This document shows, piece by piece, positions 27,261 to 35,890 of a stretch of 64,000 nt of DNA. The stretch is from contig CP104102.1 in assembly GCA_025163595.1 (NCBI GenBank), forward strand, positions 1 to 64,000, given 5' to 3'. The translations under genes and the position numbers were made by a program. Origin of the DNA: Phaeobacter sp. G2. Its GTDB lineage: Bacteria; Pseudomonadota; Alphaproteobacteria; Rhodobacterales; Rhodobacteraceae. Under the pieces are notes generated by a model, which was not told the DNA's origin, ran no database searches, and was given only the letters and a program-made list of their open reading frames with translations. The stretch's first letter is position 1. Each line of letters opens with the position of its first letter.

Positions 27261-27672
27261 CGGAATAGACAGCCACGCCGTCCGGCCCGAACGAATAGGT
27301 GCGCAGCGTGCCCGTCTTCGCGGGCGCCATCCCCGGCGCATTGGCGGGCATGCCCGGCAGGGTGATGCCGGTGATGTCGGGGCGTTCCTCGAGCAGCCGC
27401 TCGATGATCTCGGCGGGAACCAGACCGCTGACGACATAGCCGTCGATCATGGCGAGGTGGCAGCCCACCCCCTGCTCGGGGACGCCTGCGGCGACAGAGC
27501 GGTCGACGAAGTCATGATCGTCGATCACGGTGACCTCGAAACCTTCCGCCCGCAGGTATTCTGCATAGGCGTCGCAGCAGCCGCAGCCGGGATCGCGCCA
27601 GATAGTCACGGGTTCGGCTGCAAGGGCCGGGGTGGCTAAAGCGAGGAAAGTGGCAAGAGCAATACGTTTCAT
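27253..27672 (-). CDS. DUF411 periplasmic metal-binding protein
   Basis: 139 residues. Signal peptide ends TPALAAE. The DUF411 motif DPGCGCCDAYAEYLRAEGF and the later GCHLAMIDGYVVSGLVP are intact. Members occur beside copper and silver resistance genes and are thought to bind Cu via the Cys cluster. Here it is in the same run as a multicopper oxidase. Confidence 0.92.
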   Translation of the reverse strand: MKRIALATFLALATPALAAEPVTIWRDPGCGCCDAYAEYLRAEGFEVTVIDDHDFVDRSVAAGVPEQGVGCHLAMIDGYVVSGLVPAEIIERLLEERPDITGITLPGMPANAPGMAPAKTGTLRTYSFGPDGVAVYSDE

Positions 27673-27683
27673 GTTTGATCCTT

Positions 27684-28619
27684 TCATGTGGTCGGAAGCG
27701 CGGCCCATGAAGCCCCGCCGTCATGGCTGAGGATCACCCCGTCCGCGGTGGCGGCGGCGATCCAGGATGGCTCTGTCGGGTGAACGGCGAGCGCGATCGC
27801 GACGAGGCGCGATCTCCGCGACCAGGTCACCCCACCATCGGTGGAGGCCCAAAGGCCCGAGGGCAGCCCGGCGACAAGTCGTTCCGGGGCAGCCATTGCC
27901 GAGGCGAGAGCCAGTACCGGCTCGCCCTCGGGCAGCGGGGCCTCGGGCGCGGGCGGCGTGCCCGCGAACAGCGCATCCATTGCGTCGCCCGCCACCACGT
28001 CCTGCCAGCGGCAGAAGCAGTCGGGCACGCGGGTCAGGCCGCGCTCGGTTCCGGCGTAGACCCAGATGCCGCCCATGCCTGAGGCGAGATTGACAGAGGC
28101 GAGCGTCAGCACCTCGCGCTCGGCCTCAGCGATCCAGGGGCGGTCCATCACGAAAGACCAGTTTTCCCCCGCGTCTTCACTGCGCCAGAGCCCGTCGCCT
28201 GCGGCGGCGGCATAGAGCGTGTCCGGGGCGCCGGCTGCGATGGCGAGCGCCGTGACCTGCGCCTGCGGCAGTCCTCCCGATGCCGCGCGCCATGTCCGGC
28301 CGCCATCGTCGGACCGGTCGAGCCCGCCGCCGTCCAAAGCCGCGAACAGCCGCCCGGTCCGCGCGGGGTGACAGGCGAGCGCGCGAATATGGTCGCGTGG
28401 CGTGGCCGAGGCTGCGGAGGCGCCGCCCGACAGGTCGTGCCGCCACAACTGCGCGCCCGCAACGACGAGCGCATCGCCGTCGAAGGCCAGTGCAGGGGCC
28501 ACAATGCCCTGGGCCCGTGCCCGCAGCGCTGGCAACAGCCCGGCGGCAGCCACACCGCCAAGCATGGCAAGCACGTGGCGTCGTCCGAACGGATTTGTAG
28601 CTGGATTGTTCATGTTCAT
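27684..28619 (-). CDS. exported BNR/sialidase-fold repeat protein
   Basis: 311 residues with a twin-Arg-like signal (GRRHVLAMLGGVAAAGLLPA). At least four Asp-box-like repeats are visible: SDDGGRTW, SEDAGENW, STDGGVTW and SHDGGASW, the hallmark of a beta-propeller of the sialidase/BNR type. I prefer ATG 28619 after GACGAGGACGAG. Function unknown; such propellers accompany copper-resistance loci and may bind metal or act as a scaffold. Confidence 0.85.
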   Translation of the reverse strand: MNMNNPATNPFGRRHVLAMLGGVAAAGLLPALRARAQGIVAPALAFDGDALVVAGAQLWRHDLSGGASAASATPRDHIRALACHPARTGRLFAALDGGGLDRSDDGGRTWRAASGGLPQAQVTALAIAAGAPDTLYAAAAGDGLWRSEDAGENWSFVMDRPWIAEAEREVLTLASVNLASGMGGIWVYAGTERGLTRVPDCFCRWQDVVAGDAMDALFAGTPPAPEAPLPEGEPVLALASAMAAPERLVAGLPSGLWASTDGGVTWSRRSRLVAIALAVHPTEPSWIAAATADGVILSHDGGASWAALPTT

Positions 28620-28632
28620 TATCTCGTCCTCG

Positions 28633-30081
28633 TCATGCCACACGGAACACCCCCATCATGCCGCCGGCTTGGTGCTCGAGGATGTGGCAATGGAACATCC
28701 AGTCGCCAGGATTGTCGGCGACGAAGGCGATCTCGACCCTTTCGCGTGGGGCCATCAGCACCGTGTCCTGCCACTCGCCATGCGCCGTGGGCGCGCCGTT
28801 GCGGCTGATCACGCGAAAGGAATGGCCGTGCAGGTGGATCGGGTGGTGGAACGCCGTGGCGTTGGTCATGGCGATGACGTGAGAAGCATCGCGCTCCAGC
28901 GTCAGCATCGGGTCGAGGATATGCCCTTCGGCCGCCACGCCGTTGACGAACCAGATGCTGCCGTCGTGCATCCGGCCCATCATGCCGCCGCCCATCATGC
29001 TTTCCTGGCTGGCAATCCCCATCTCACGCTCGACCATCCCGCCCATCATGCCGCCGGTGAAGGTCACCTCGTGGCGGCGGGCGCGGGCGATGTCGGGCTC
29101 AGGCAGCGGGTTCGGGGCCAGCGCCATGTCCCAGTCGGGCGGCGCGTCGCGCAGTGGCGTCTCGGCGTAAGCCAGATCGATCACGCCAAAATTCTGGTCC
29201 GAGAAGAACCGGTCCGTGATCGTCATCGTTTCGCCCGGCGCACCCGTCATGTCGAGCATCAGATCGACCCGCATCGCCGGGCCGATCACCACCCATCCAC
29301 GCGGGTCTTGAGGCGTGTGCGGCGTGACCGGCTGGCCGTCGAGCGCGATGACCTGCGGCGCGAGATCCCTGAAATCCAGCGCGAATATGCGGGCATTGGC
29401 GGCGTTGATCAGGCGCAGCCGGATCCGCTCGCCTGTCCGCACCGGCACGGCATCGGGGGCGCGACCGTTAATCGTCACCGTGTTGCCCAGCCGTCCGGCA
29501 TGGCTCATGTCGTGGAACCCGCCGAAGTCGTCCGAGATGGCGGCCTCTTGCGTCAGCCGCCAGTCGTCCAGCACCCAGACCAGCTCGCGGTCCACGCGCG
29601 GCGGGTCTGCCTCCTCGATGATCAGCGCGCCGTAAAGCCCGCGCCCGACCTGCTCGAAGCTGCGCTGGTGCGGGTGATACCAGAATGTGCCGGCATCGAA
29701 CGCGTCGAACTCGTAGGTGAAGGTTTCGCCCGGCGCGATGGGCGCCTGGGTCAGATGCGGCACCCCGTCCATGGCATTGGGCACCCGTAGCCCGTGCCAA
29801 TGGACCGTCGTCTCCTCGTTCAGCGCGTTCTCGACCGCGATGCGCAGCCGGTCGCCTTGCCGTACTCGGATCTCCGGGCCCGGCACGATACCGCCATAGC
29901 ACCAAACGTCGCTCTGGCCCCAGGGCTCTGGAGCCAGCCGCGCCCGTCCCGGCGCGGCGCGCAGGGTGAAGGCGCGGTGCGTATCTGCCCAGGTCGGGTG
30001 CAGTGAAAGCGCGGCGCCCGCTGCGGCGCCACCGGCCAGAAAGCCTCGGCGCGACAGCGCCGGTGGGAAATTCGAAGTCAT
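28633..30081 (-). CDS. multicopper oxidase, CueO/CopA-like
   Basis: 482 residues with a twin-Arg signal (SRRGFLAGGAAAGAAL). All four copper-binding motifs are present: HWHGL, WYHPHQ, HPIHLHGHSF and HCHILEHQAGGM. A Met-rich segment (GGMMGGMVEREMG through GGGMMGRM) near residues 345-370 resembles the Cu(I)-binding insert of CueO. It oxidises periplasmic Cu(I) to the less toxic Cu(II). The next gene follows after 13 nt. Confidence 0.95.
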   Translation of the reverse strand: MTSNFPPALSRRGFLAGGAAAGAALSLHPTWADTHRAFTLRAAPGRARLAPEPWGQSDVWCYGGIVPGPEIRVRQGDRLRIAVENALNEETTVHWHGLRVPNAMDGVPHLTQAPIAPGETFTYEFDAFDAGTFWYHPHQRSFEQVGRGLYGALIIEEADPPRVDRELVWVLDDWRLTQEAAISDDFGGFHDMSHAGRLGNTVTINGRAPDAVPVRTGERIRLRLINAANARIFALDFRDLAPQVIALDGQPVTPHTPQDPRGWVVIGPAMRVDLMLDMTGAPGETMTITDRFFSDQNFGVIDLAYAETPLRDAPPDWDMALAPNPLPEPDIARARRHEVTFTGGMMGGMVEREMGIASQESMMGGGMMGRMHDGSIWFVNGVAAEGHILDPMLTLERDASHVIAMTNATAFHHPIHLHGHSFRVISRNGAPTAHGEWQDTVLMAPRERVEIAFVADNPGDWMFHCHILEHQAGGMMGVFRVA

Positions 30082-30219
30082 GTGTTTGTCTCATCTGAAT
30101 TGTGCCGTTCGATCTCGCGCGAGCAGCGCGAGGGCTGAGCGCCTCCAGTCGCCATTCAGGCGCTCAGAGACGCGGGCCAACGGTCACAAACACGCCCTCG
30201 CAGGCGGCCTACCGTCGGA

Positions 30220-30558
30220 TCAGATGAAAGTTCGGGGAGGGAAAGGGTCCGGCGGCGCTCTGAGCCCGCGCGGAAGGGCCATGCCGAGAGGCCGGTCCTG
30301 ACGCAGCAACGGCATCATGAACTGTGCGGGTTCCACCGCTTTCAGGACGGCGAACGCGGGCGCAGTACAAATCAGATCGCAGCTTGCGTTCGCGCCGCTG
30401 TCGCCGTCCTCGGGACAGCCCTGGCACTCGGGCATCGACATCGCGCCGCCGTCCGCCATATCCAACGCCATCGCGTTCGCGCTCACCGCATGCACGATTG
30501 TGCTCGCGGCAAACACCACAAGAAACATGACGGCAATGAGTGAGGCGAATTTACGCAT
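30220..30558 (-). CDS. exported hypothetical protein with CxxC
   Basis: 112 residues. A hydrophobic N-terminal signal (LIAVMFLVVFAASTIVHAVS) is followed by MSMPECQGCPEDG and CDLICTAPAF, four Cys residues that could hold a metal. Proteins of this plan often precede multicopper oxidases in alphaproteobacterial copper loci. No named family. It lies 138 nt upstream of the oxidase gene. Confidence 0.75.
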   Translation of the reverse strand: MRKFASLIAVMFLVVFAASTIVHAVSANAMALDMADGGAMSMPECQGCPEDGDSGANASCDLICTAPAFAVLKAVEPAQFMMPLLRQDRPLGMALPRGLRAPPDPFPPRTFI

Positions 30559-30646
30559 TCTCAATGAATTACTGCCCGGTTCATCCAATGTCCATTCACG
30601 AAATAGTGCCGAAGTCCACGGTCGCAATCGACACCGGAAATCGGCT

Positions 30647-32083
30647 TCATCCCGCACAACACGACAGCTTCGCGACATCCTTGGCGAAAGTCTGTGCGGC
30701 GAGCTTCAGCCCCTCGACCGTGGTCAGATAGGGAAAGATCGTCTCGCCGAGCGCCTTCGTCGTCATGCCGACCTTCAGTGCCATCACGAGCGTCTGGACA
30801 CTGTCGGCTCCCTCCGGCGCCATGATCACGCCGCCCAGCAGGCGGTCGGTCGCCCGGTCGGCGACCAGCTTGATCAGGCCGCGCGTGTCGCGGGCAGCAA
30901 GCGCGCGGGGCACGTTGTCGAGGGTCAGCACGCTGGTCTTGACGTCATGACCCGCCACGCGCGCCCGCGCCTCGGTCAGCCCGACGCCTGCAACCTGCGG
31001 ATCGGTGAACACCACCCAGGGCATCGCGGCGTTGTCGTATCGCTCCGCCCCGCCCAGAACGGCGTTGCGTGCCGCGAGCTTGGCGCCGTAGGCGGCCATG
31101 TAGACGAACTGGTCGCGGTCCGTGACGTCACCCGCGGCAAAGATCCCGGGCTTTGTGGTCTGCATGTCGTCGCCAACCCGGATCGCACCGCGTGCGTCGG
31201 TCTCGACGCCCATCTCAGCCAGGCCCAGCCCCTCGGTGTTGGGTGCGCGTCCCGTCGTCAGGACGAGGCGGTCGGCCGTCAGTTCGCGCTCCGCGCCATT
31301 CACCGTCACGGTCAGCACCGCACGGTCTCCGTCGCGCCGCGCGGCGTGATAGGTTGCGCCGTCAAGAACCGTGACATTCTCGGCGCGCAAGACCTCGGTG
31401 AGCGCCTCGGACACCTCCGGCTCGGTGCGCGGCAACAGGTGCGAGCGGCAGACTATGGTGACCTGGGTGCCCATCCGCGCCATCATCTGCGCCAGCTCCA
31501 CGCCGATATAGCCGCCGCCGAGAAAGATCAGGCTTTCGGGCAATCGGTCCAGCTCCAGCAGCGACGTGCTGTCGAGCGTTGGTGCGTCCTGGATCCCAGG
31601 GATGTTGGGCACGGCGGGTCGGCCACCGGTCGCGACGATCACCTTGGGAGCCGTGATCCTGCGCCCGCCGACCTCGACCCCGCCGGGGACGAGACGCGCC
31701 GGCCCCTCGTCGAGATAGCTGACGCCCTCGTAGCCCGGCAGCAGGTCGGCGTACTTCTTCTGGCGCAGCGTCGCGACCAATTCGTCTTTGGCGGCGACGA
31801 GCGCCGCCCAATCAGATACCTGCGCCTCGCCGTGCAGGCCCGGGAACCGGGACGCCGCCCGCGCACCGTGCAGGGCTTCTGCGGCCCTGATCATCGTCTT
31901 GGAGGGCACGCAGCCTACGTTCACGCAGGTGCCGCCGATGGTACCATGGCCGATCAACGCGACCCGCTTGCCACTTTCGGCGGCGGTAATCGCGGCCGAG
32001 AACCCGGCCGATCCGGCGCCGATCACGGCAAGGTCGAAATCGCCCTTGGGCGCGCAGCAATCGTCTTTCATCAAGTCATCCAT
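30647..32083 (-). CDS. merA: mercuric reductase
   Basis: 478-residue flavin disulfide reductase that reduces Hg(II) to Hg(0) with NADPH. Redox pair in GGTCVNVGCVPSK (Cys 53 and 58), FAD motif GAGSAGFSA, NADPH motif GGGYIGVE and the C-terminal vicinal Cys pair in KLSCCAG. The N-terminal NmerA domain of many MerA proteins is absent; only DDCCAP precedes the FAD domain. It overlaps merF by 8 nt. Confidence 0.97.
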   Translation of the reverse strand: MDDLMKDDCCAPKGDFDLAVIGAGSAGFSAAITAAESGKRVALIGHGTIGGTCVNVGCVPSKTMIRAAEALHGARAASRFPGLHGEAQVSDWAALVAAKDELVATLRQKKYADLLPGYEGVSYLDEGPARLVPGGVEVGGRRITAPKVIVATGGRPAVPNIPGIQDAPTLDSTSLLELDRLPESLIFLGGGYIGVELAQMMARMGTQVTIVCRSHLLPRTEPEVSEALTEVLRAENVTVLDGATYHAARRDGDRAVLTVTVNGAERELTADRLVLTTGRAPNTEGLGLAEMGVETDARGAIRVGDDMQTTKPGIFAAGDVTDRDQFVYMAAYGAKLAARNAVLGGAERYDNAAMPWVVFTDPQVAGVGLTEARARVAGHDVKTSVLTLDNVPRALAARDTRGLIKLVADRATDRLLGGVIMAPEGADSVQTLVMALKVGMTTKALGETIFPYLTTVEGLKLAAQTFAKDVAKLSCCAG

Positions 32084-32309
32084 CCGTTCGAGTGGTCTGC
32101 CGCCGCTGCCGTCTCCAGACCGCGTACACGGTCAGCGCGCCGAAAAAGGCGAGCGCGGGCAGCAGAACGTAGTCGAGCCATCCCAGCCAGGCCGACAGGC
32201 CCAAGGTGCCGAGAAACACGACCAGTACTGGCGTGAAGCAGCATAGCGCCGCGATCACGGTGCCGACGATCCCTGTCGCGATCAGCTTGCGGTCGGTCTG
32301 CTCAGTCAT
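32076..32309 (-). CDS. merF: mercury transporter MerF
   Basis: 77 residues, two spans. The vicinal Cys pair lies in VIAALCCFTPVLVVFLG, the MerF signature. It carries Hg(II) across the inner membrane to MerA. ATG 32309 gives the usual size. Confidence 0.93.
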   Translation of the reverse strand: MTEQTDRKLIATGIVGTVIAALCCFTPVLVVFLGTLGLSAWLGWLDYVLLPALAFFGALTVYAVWRRQRRQTTRTDG

Positions 32310-32313
32310 CCCG

Positions 32314-32619
32314 TCAGCCCGCGACGCGCGCCGGGTAACCTGCATTGGCCGACGCGGTCGCTATGGCGTCGGCGCTCGTCGCGGCGGAGTCGAAGAACAC
32401 CGTGGCCGTGCGGGCCTCGAAGTCGATCTCGACGGTGCGCACACCATCGACGCCTTCCATCGCACGCTTCACCGTCACCGGGCAGAGCGCGCAGGTCATG
32501 TTGTCGACCGCGAATGTCACGGTCTGCTCGGCGGCGACGGTCTGCGCGGCAACAGGGATGGCCGTGATCGGCGCAACGGCAGTCAGGCCGAACAAGGCGA
32601 GTGCAAGGATCTTCTTCAT
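32314..32619 (-). CDS. merP: periplasmic mercury-binding protein MerP
   Basis: 101 residues with a signal peptide (ends PVAAQ). The HMA motif is NMTCALCPVTVKRAMEGV. MerP delivers Hg(II) to MerT or MerF. It sits 4 nt upstream of merF and 18 nt downstream of merT. Confidence 0.95.
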   Translation of the reverse strand: MKKILALALFGLTAVAPITAIPVAAQTVAAEQTVTFAVDNMTCALCPVTVKRAMEGVDGVRTVEIDFEARTATVFFDSAATSADAIATASANAGYPARVAG

Positions 32620-32637
32620 GTGGATGTCCTTTCGGGG

Positions 32638-33027
32638 TCAGTAGAGAAGCGGGGCCCACCAGTCGATGGTGAGTGCTGCGACAACGAGGATCAGGGAGGC
32701 CCAGAGCGCGGTCTTGGTGATCCGCGCCGAGGACGGGCGCGCGCAGTAGGAACCGGGCTCGCAGACGGTTGGTTTGCGGAAATAGACCTGCCAGAAACCC
32801 GCCCCGATGAAGCCGAGCGCGATCACAGCGAAGATCGGCTTGTAAGGCTCCAGCGCCGTCAGGTGGCCGATCCAGGCCCCCGAGATGCCGAGGGTCAGCA
32901 ACACCAGCGGCCCGATGCAGCAGGCCGAGGCGAGAAAGGCGCCGAGCACCCCGCCCGCCGCGAGCCAGCCCTTTCGGGCCGGTTGATCCGCGCCCGTGCT
33001 GTCCGTTCTGTCGTCTGTCAGCGCCAT
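32638..33027 (-). CDS. merT: mercury transporter MerT
   Basis: 129 residues, three spans. The first has the vicinal Cys pair in FLASACCIGPLVLLTLG and the second Cys pair is in PTVCEPGSYCARP, as in Tn501 MerT. It is the first gene of the mer operon, expressed from the divergent MerR-controlled promoter. Confidence 0.95.
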   Translation of the reverse strand: MALTDDRTDSTGADQPARKGWLAAGGVLGAFLASACCIGPLVLLTLGISGAWIGHLTALEPYKPIFAVIALGFIGAGFWQVYFRKPTVCEPGSYCARPSSARITKTALWASLILVVAALTIDWWAPLLY

Positions 33028-33058
33028 GTCGCGCACCTCTCGCCTGTGATTGAGGAGA

Positions 33059-33089
33059 GGTGTAGGGTCTGTAGCAACTACAGGCTCAA
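33059..33089 (-). promoter_or_regulatory. mer operator/promoter
   Basis: Read on the minus strand, TTGAGC (33084-33089) and TACACC (33059-33064) are spaced by 19 bp. The perfect dyad CTGTAGCAACTACAG (33069-33083) fills the spacer. This is the classic MerR-activated promoter driving merTPFA, and it also lies upstream of merR. Confidence 0.85.
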
Positions 33090-33103
33090 GAGGAAACTTG
33101 CCC

Positions 33104-33520
33104 ATGACCGATCACGAGCGCGAGAGCGGCTTCACACGCGGCGACCTGGCCCGGGCGACCGGCTGCAACATCGAGACGATCCGCTATTACGAGAAGACCG
33201 GCCTGCTGCCCGATCCGCCCCGGACCGACGCCGGCTACCGGATCTATTCCGCCGCACACGCCACGCGCCTGCGCTTCATCCTGCGCGCCCGCGAACTCGG
33301 GTTTTCTATGGAGGACATTCGCGGGCTGATGGGGCTCGAAGACGGTGCCGCGCCGACCTGCGCCGAGGTCAAGGAGCGGACGGAGCGCCACCTTGCGGAC
33401 GTGCGGGGGAAGATCGCAGACCTCAGGCGGATAGAGAAAGTGCTCTCAGTGACGGCGGCTCAATGCTCTGGAGAGGATGTCCCGGAATGCCCGGTTCTGG
33501 AAACGCTCGAAGGCTCGTGA
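33104..33520 (+). CDS. merR: mercury-responsive regulator MerR
   Basis: 138 residues. HTH FTRGDLARATGCNIETIRYYEKTGLL, then the three Hg-binding Cys residues at 86, 121 and 129 (PTCAEV, AAQCSGEDVPEC), matching the 82/117/126 pattern of Tn501 MerR. Divergent from merT. Confidence 0.94.
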   Translation: MTDHERESGFTRGDLARATGCNIETIRYYEKTGLLPDPPRTDAGYRIYSAAHATRLRFILRARELGFSMEDIRGLMGLEDGAAPTCAEVKERTERHLADVRGKIADLRRIEKVLSVTAAQCSGEDVPECPVLETLEGS

Positions 33521-33627
33521 CTGCGCCGGGATCTGCCACGTGGGACTCAGCCACCGTCGACACACGCCCGCGCCTGGTCGCGCACGGCCCGTTTGACCCT
33601 TGCGTTACAACCGGACGCCTGCGCCCG

Positions 33628-34245
33628 TCATGTCGGCGGATCACCGAGGAGTTCTTCGACGCGCGTCTGGAGCATGGGCAGCACGTCTTCTTCGAACCAG
33701 GCATTGCGCCGGAACCAACTTGCGTTGCGCGGGCTTGGGTGGGGCAGCAAGATCACCTCGGGCCAGCGCGTACGCCAGTCCCGCATCGCATTCCCAAGCG
33801 ACAGGTTCATGGTTTCAGGCAGGTGCCATGCTTGCGCATGGCGTCCGATCACCACGGTGAGGCGCACATTGGAAAGAGCGTCGAGCAATGGCTGCCGCCA
33901 GCGGGGCGCGCATTCGGGGCGCGGAGGCAGGTCACCCGATGGTCCGGTTCCGGGAAAGCGAAACCCCATAGGCAGGATGGCAACCTTCGCAGGATCCCAA
34001 AAGGTGGCCGCGTCGAGGCCGAGCCAATGTCTTAGCCGCACCCCTGAAGCGTCGTCGAATGGGCGCCCAGCAAGATGCGTCCGCCGCCCCGGTGCCTGGC
34101 CCGCGATCAGAATGCGCGCGCCTGCACCGATCTGAACGATCGGACGCGGCCCGAGGGGCAGTGCCGCGCATGCCGTGCAGGCGGCGACTTGCGTGCGCAG
34201 CCGTTCGATCTCGGCCGGGCCGTGATCAGGCGCTGAATCCGCCAT
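33628..34245 (-). CDS. uracil-DNA glycosylase superfamily protein
   Basis: 205 residues. Motif A is ILIAGQAPGRRTHLAGRPFDD and the C-terminal motif HPSPRN is intact. A CTAC near the N-terminus is only part of the Fe-S Cys set of family 4/5 enzymes, so this is a divergent member. It would remove uracil or related bases from DNA. It overlaps the start of nothing; the next gene (VOC) ends 20 nt inside its start. Confidence 0.82.
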   Translation of the reverse strand: MADSAPDHGPAEIERLRTQVAACTACAALPLGPRPIVQIGAGARILIAGQAPGRRTHLAGRPFDDASGVRLRHWLGLDAATFWDPAKVAILPMGFRFPGTGPSGDLPPRPECAPRWRQPLLDALSNVRLTVVIGRHAQAWHLPETMNLSLGNAMRDWRTRWPEVILLPHPSPRNASWFRRNAWFEEDVLPMLQTRVEELLGDPPT

Positions 34246-34615
34246 GGACCAGTTCGATCTTGTTGCCCCAGGGATCGCGCAGATAGGCGGCTAAGACGCC
34301 GGGCATCGGATAGGCGGCACGCTCTCCCGGTGCGCCCTCGTCACTGGCCCCGGCGTCGAGCCCGGCGGCATGGGCCTTTGCGACCGCCTCGCGATCCGGC
34401 GCTGCGAAGGCGACGTGAGCGCCGTTGCCCGCGGAGGCCAATCCTCCATTGAAGGGAGTCAGGAGCAGAAAGGCTACGCGGTCACGTCCGAAGGCGGCGA
34501 ACCCGTCTCCTTCCGCGAGGCAGCGTATGCCGAGGACGTCCAGAACGCGGCCATAGAAGGCGCGCGCCGCAGGCACGTCGGCAACCCCGAGGCTGAGATC
34601 GTCGATGGTGGTCAT
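34226..34615 (-). CDS. VOC/glyoxalase-fold protein
   Basis: 129 residues. Two beta-alpha-beta-beta-beta units; recognisable are DLSLGVADVPAARAFYGRVL, the HVAFAAPDREAV repeat and the end YLRDPWGNKIELVHGG. Such proteins are metal-dependent lyases or resistance-type binding proteins. The substrate is unknown. AAGGAG precedes the ATG. It overlaps the GNAT gene by 4 nt. Confidence 0.87.
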   Translation of the reverse strand: MTTIDDLSLGVADVPAARAFYGRVLDVLGIRCLAEGDGFAAFGRDRVAFLLLTPFNGGLASAGNGAHVAFAAPDREAVAKAHAAGLDAGASDEGAPGERAAYPMPGVLAAYLRDPWGNKIELVHGGFSA

Positions 34616-35127
34616 GGGAACTCTCCTTGTGAACGCTGGTTGATCAACGGTGTGTCGAGACGAAATTTCAGGAATGTCGCGCCGGAGTGGTCCTGCCGGC
34701 CGACAGACTGCGCCCCTATCCGGTGCAGCGCACCGAGGTTGCGGCGCGAAGGCGGCAGGAGGAAGGTGACGAAGGGGATGCGCGGATCGGCGCGCGCGAA
34801 GTCGAGCGCCGCATGCGTGATCCGCTGGCCAAGCCCGAAATCCCGCGGCCGCAACACGAGGCCAAAGTCCCATTCCGCGTCTTCCTTCTGGAAGCCACCC
34901 CAGCCGACATACCGTTTTCCGGCCAGGAAGGCCCAGTGGCCGAGACCGTCGCGCGCCCAAGCCGCCTCTTTGGCCGCCACGAAGGCCCGCGCCTCCGCCT
35001 CGCCCCAGTTGCCGGTCAGCAATGGCATGTGCGCGCGCAGACGCGGATCCGACATGTGCGCGACGAGGTCCTCAAGTGGCACGTCGGTCAGCCGCGCGAA
35101 GCGGAGGGCGGGGACGGCGCCGATCAT
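34612..35127 (-). CDS. GNAT-family N-acetyltransferase
   Basis: 171 residues in the RimJ/RimL-like branch. Visible elements are the early strand ALRFARLTDVPLEDL, GWGGFQKEDAEWDFGLVLRP and the acetyl-CoA-loop region DFGLGQRITHAAL. The start ATG 35127 overlaps the end of the GST gene. Substrate unknown. Confidence 0.82.
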   Translation of the reverse strand: MIGAVPALRFARLTDVPLEDLVAHMSDPRLRAHMPLLTGNWGEAEARAFVAAKEAAWARDGLGHWAFLAGKRYVGWGGFQKEDAEWDFGLVLRPRDFGLGQRITHAALDFARADPRIPFVTFLLPPSRRNLGALHRIGAQSVGRQDHSGATFLKFRLDTPLINQRSQGEFP

Positions 35128-35816
35128 GCCGTTTGCCGGAGCGTGAGGCAGGACAGCTCCATCATCCGCGACAGCGCGCTGTCCCTGCGGCGCAGGAAGT
35201 CGGCCAGCCTTTCGGGATACTCCGCCGTGACCGCGTTCCGCACCGAAGGCCTCTCGGCCAATGCGCGACGCCATTCGGCCATCCCCGACAGCCCATCGAA
35301 GACGCCGAAGTCGGCAATCCGGTCGAAGGTGTCGAAGTAGCGGAAGACCGGCGCGAAGACCGCATCGACCAGGCTGAATTGCTCTCCGGCGAACCAGGGA
35401 CCGGGGCGAAGCTGGCCTTCCATCACCCGGAACCGGGCGTGGAGCGCCGCGGCCTTTCGCTCGAGCGTCCCGGAATCGGGGGCGGTGTAGAACCCGGCGA
35501 TGTCGTTCAGGCATTCCGAGGCGAAGCCGATCCACGCGCGGTGCCGTGCGCGCTCGACCGGGTCGGCGGGATGCAGCGGCTGGGGCAGCGTGTCCTCGAG
35601 GAATTCGAGGATCGCGGCGGATTCAAACAGCGCCGCCTCGCCGACCTTCAGGACCGGCGTCCGCCCGAGCGGTGACAATGCCAGAAACCAGCCGGGCTTG
35701 TTCGCCAGATCGACGGTGACGCGCTCGTGCGCCACACCCTTTTCGGAAAGCGCGATGGCGATGCGTTGGACGTAAGGGCACAGCGCGTGGCTGACGAGTG
35801 TGATGGACTGTGTCAT
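35124..35816 (-). CDS. glutathione S-transferase
   Basis: 230 residues. N-terminal thioredoxin fold with CPYVQRIAIALSEKG, cis-Pro region GRTPVLKVG and the Glu-Ser motif ALFESAAILEFLEDT, followed by an all-helical C-terminal domain. It is the first gene of a coupled GST-GNAT-VOC-UDG set. Confidence 0.92.
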   Translation of the reverse strand: MTQSITLVSHALCPYVQRIAIALSEKGVAHERVTVDLANKPGWFLALSPLGRTPVLKVGEAALFESAAILEFLEDTLPQPLHPADPVERARHRAWIGFASECLNDIAGFYTAPDSGTLERKAAALHARFRVMEGQLRPGPWFAGEQFSLVDAVFAPVFRYFDTFDRIADFGVFDGLSGMAEWRRALAERPSVRNAVTAEYPERLADFLRRRDSALSRMMELSCLTLRQTA

Positions 35817-35890
35817 TCTATTCGCCTCTGGAAATGGCGCGCAGGCCGCCCTGGGGGTGTCTGGGGAACAGAGGGCGGCCCGTGCGTGCG

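Noticed and set aside
28402..29790. 462-codon open frame on the plus strand
   Set aside because: Antisense to the multicopper oxidase, whose four copper motifs fix the coding strand.
30317..32236. 639-codon open frame on the plus strand
   Set aside because: Antisense to merA and merF, which have full diagnostic motifs; the plus frame is His/Arg/Gly-rich shadow sequence typical of the reverse of GC-rich genes.
32206..34035. 609-codon open frame on the plus strand
   Set aside because: Runs antisense over merP and merT and out of frame through merR; no domain of its own.
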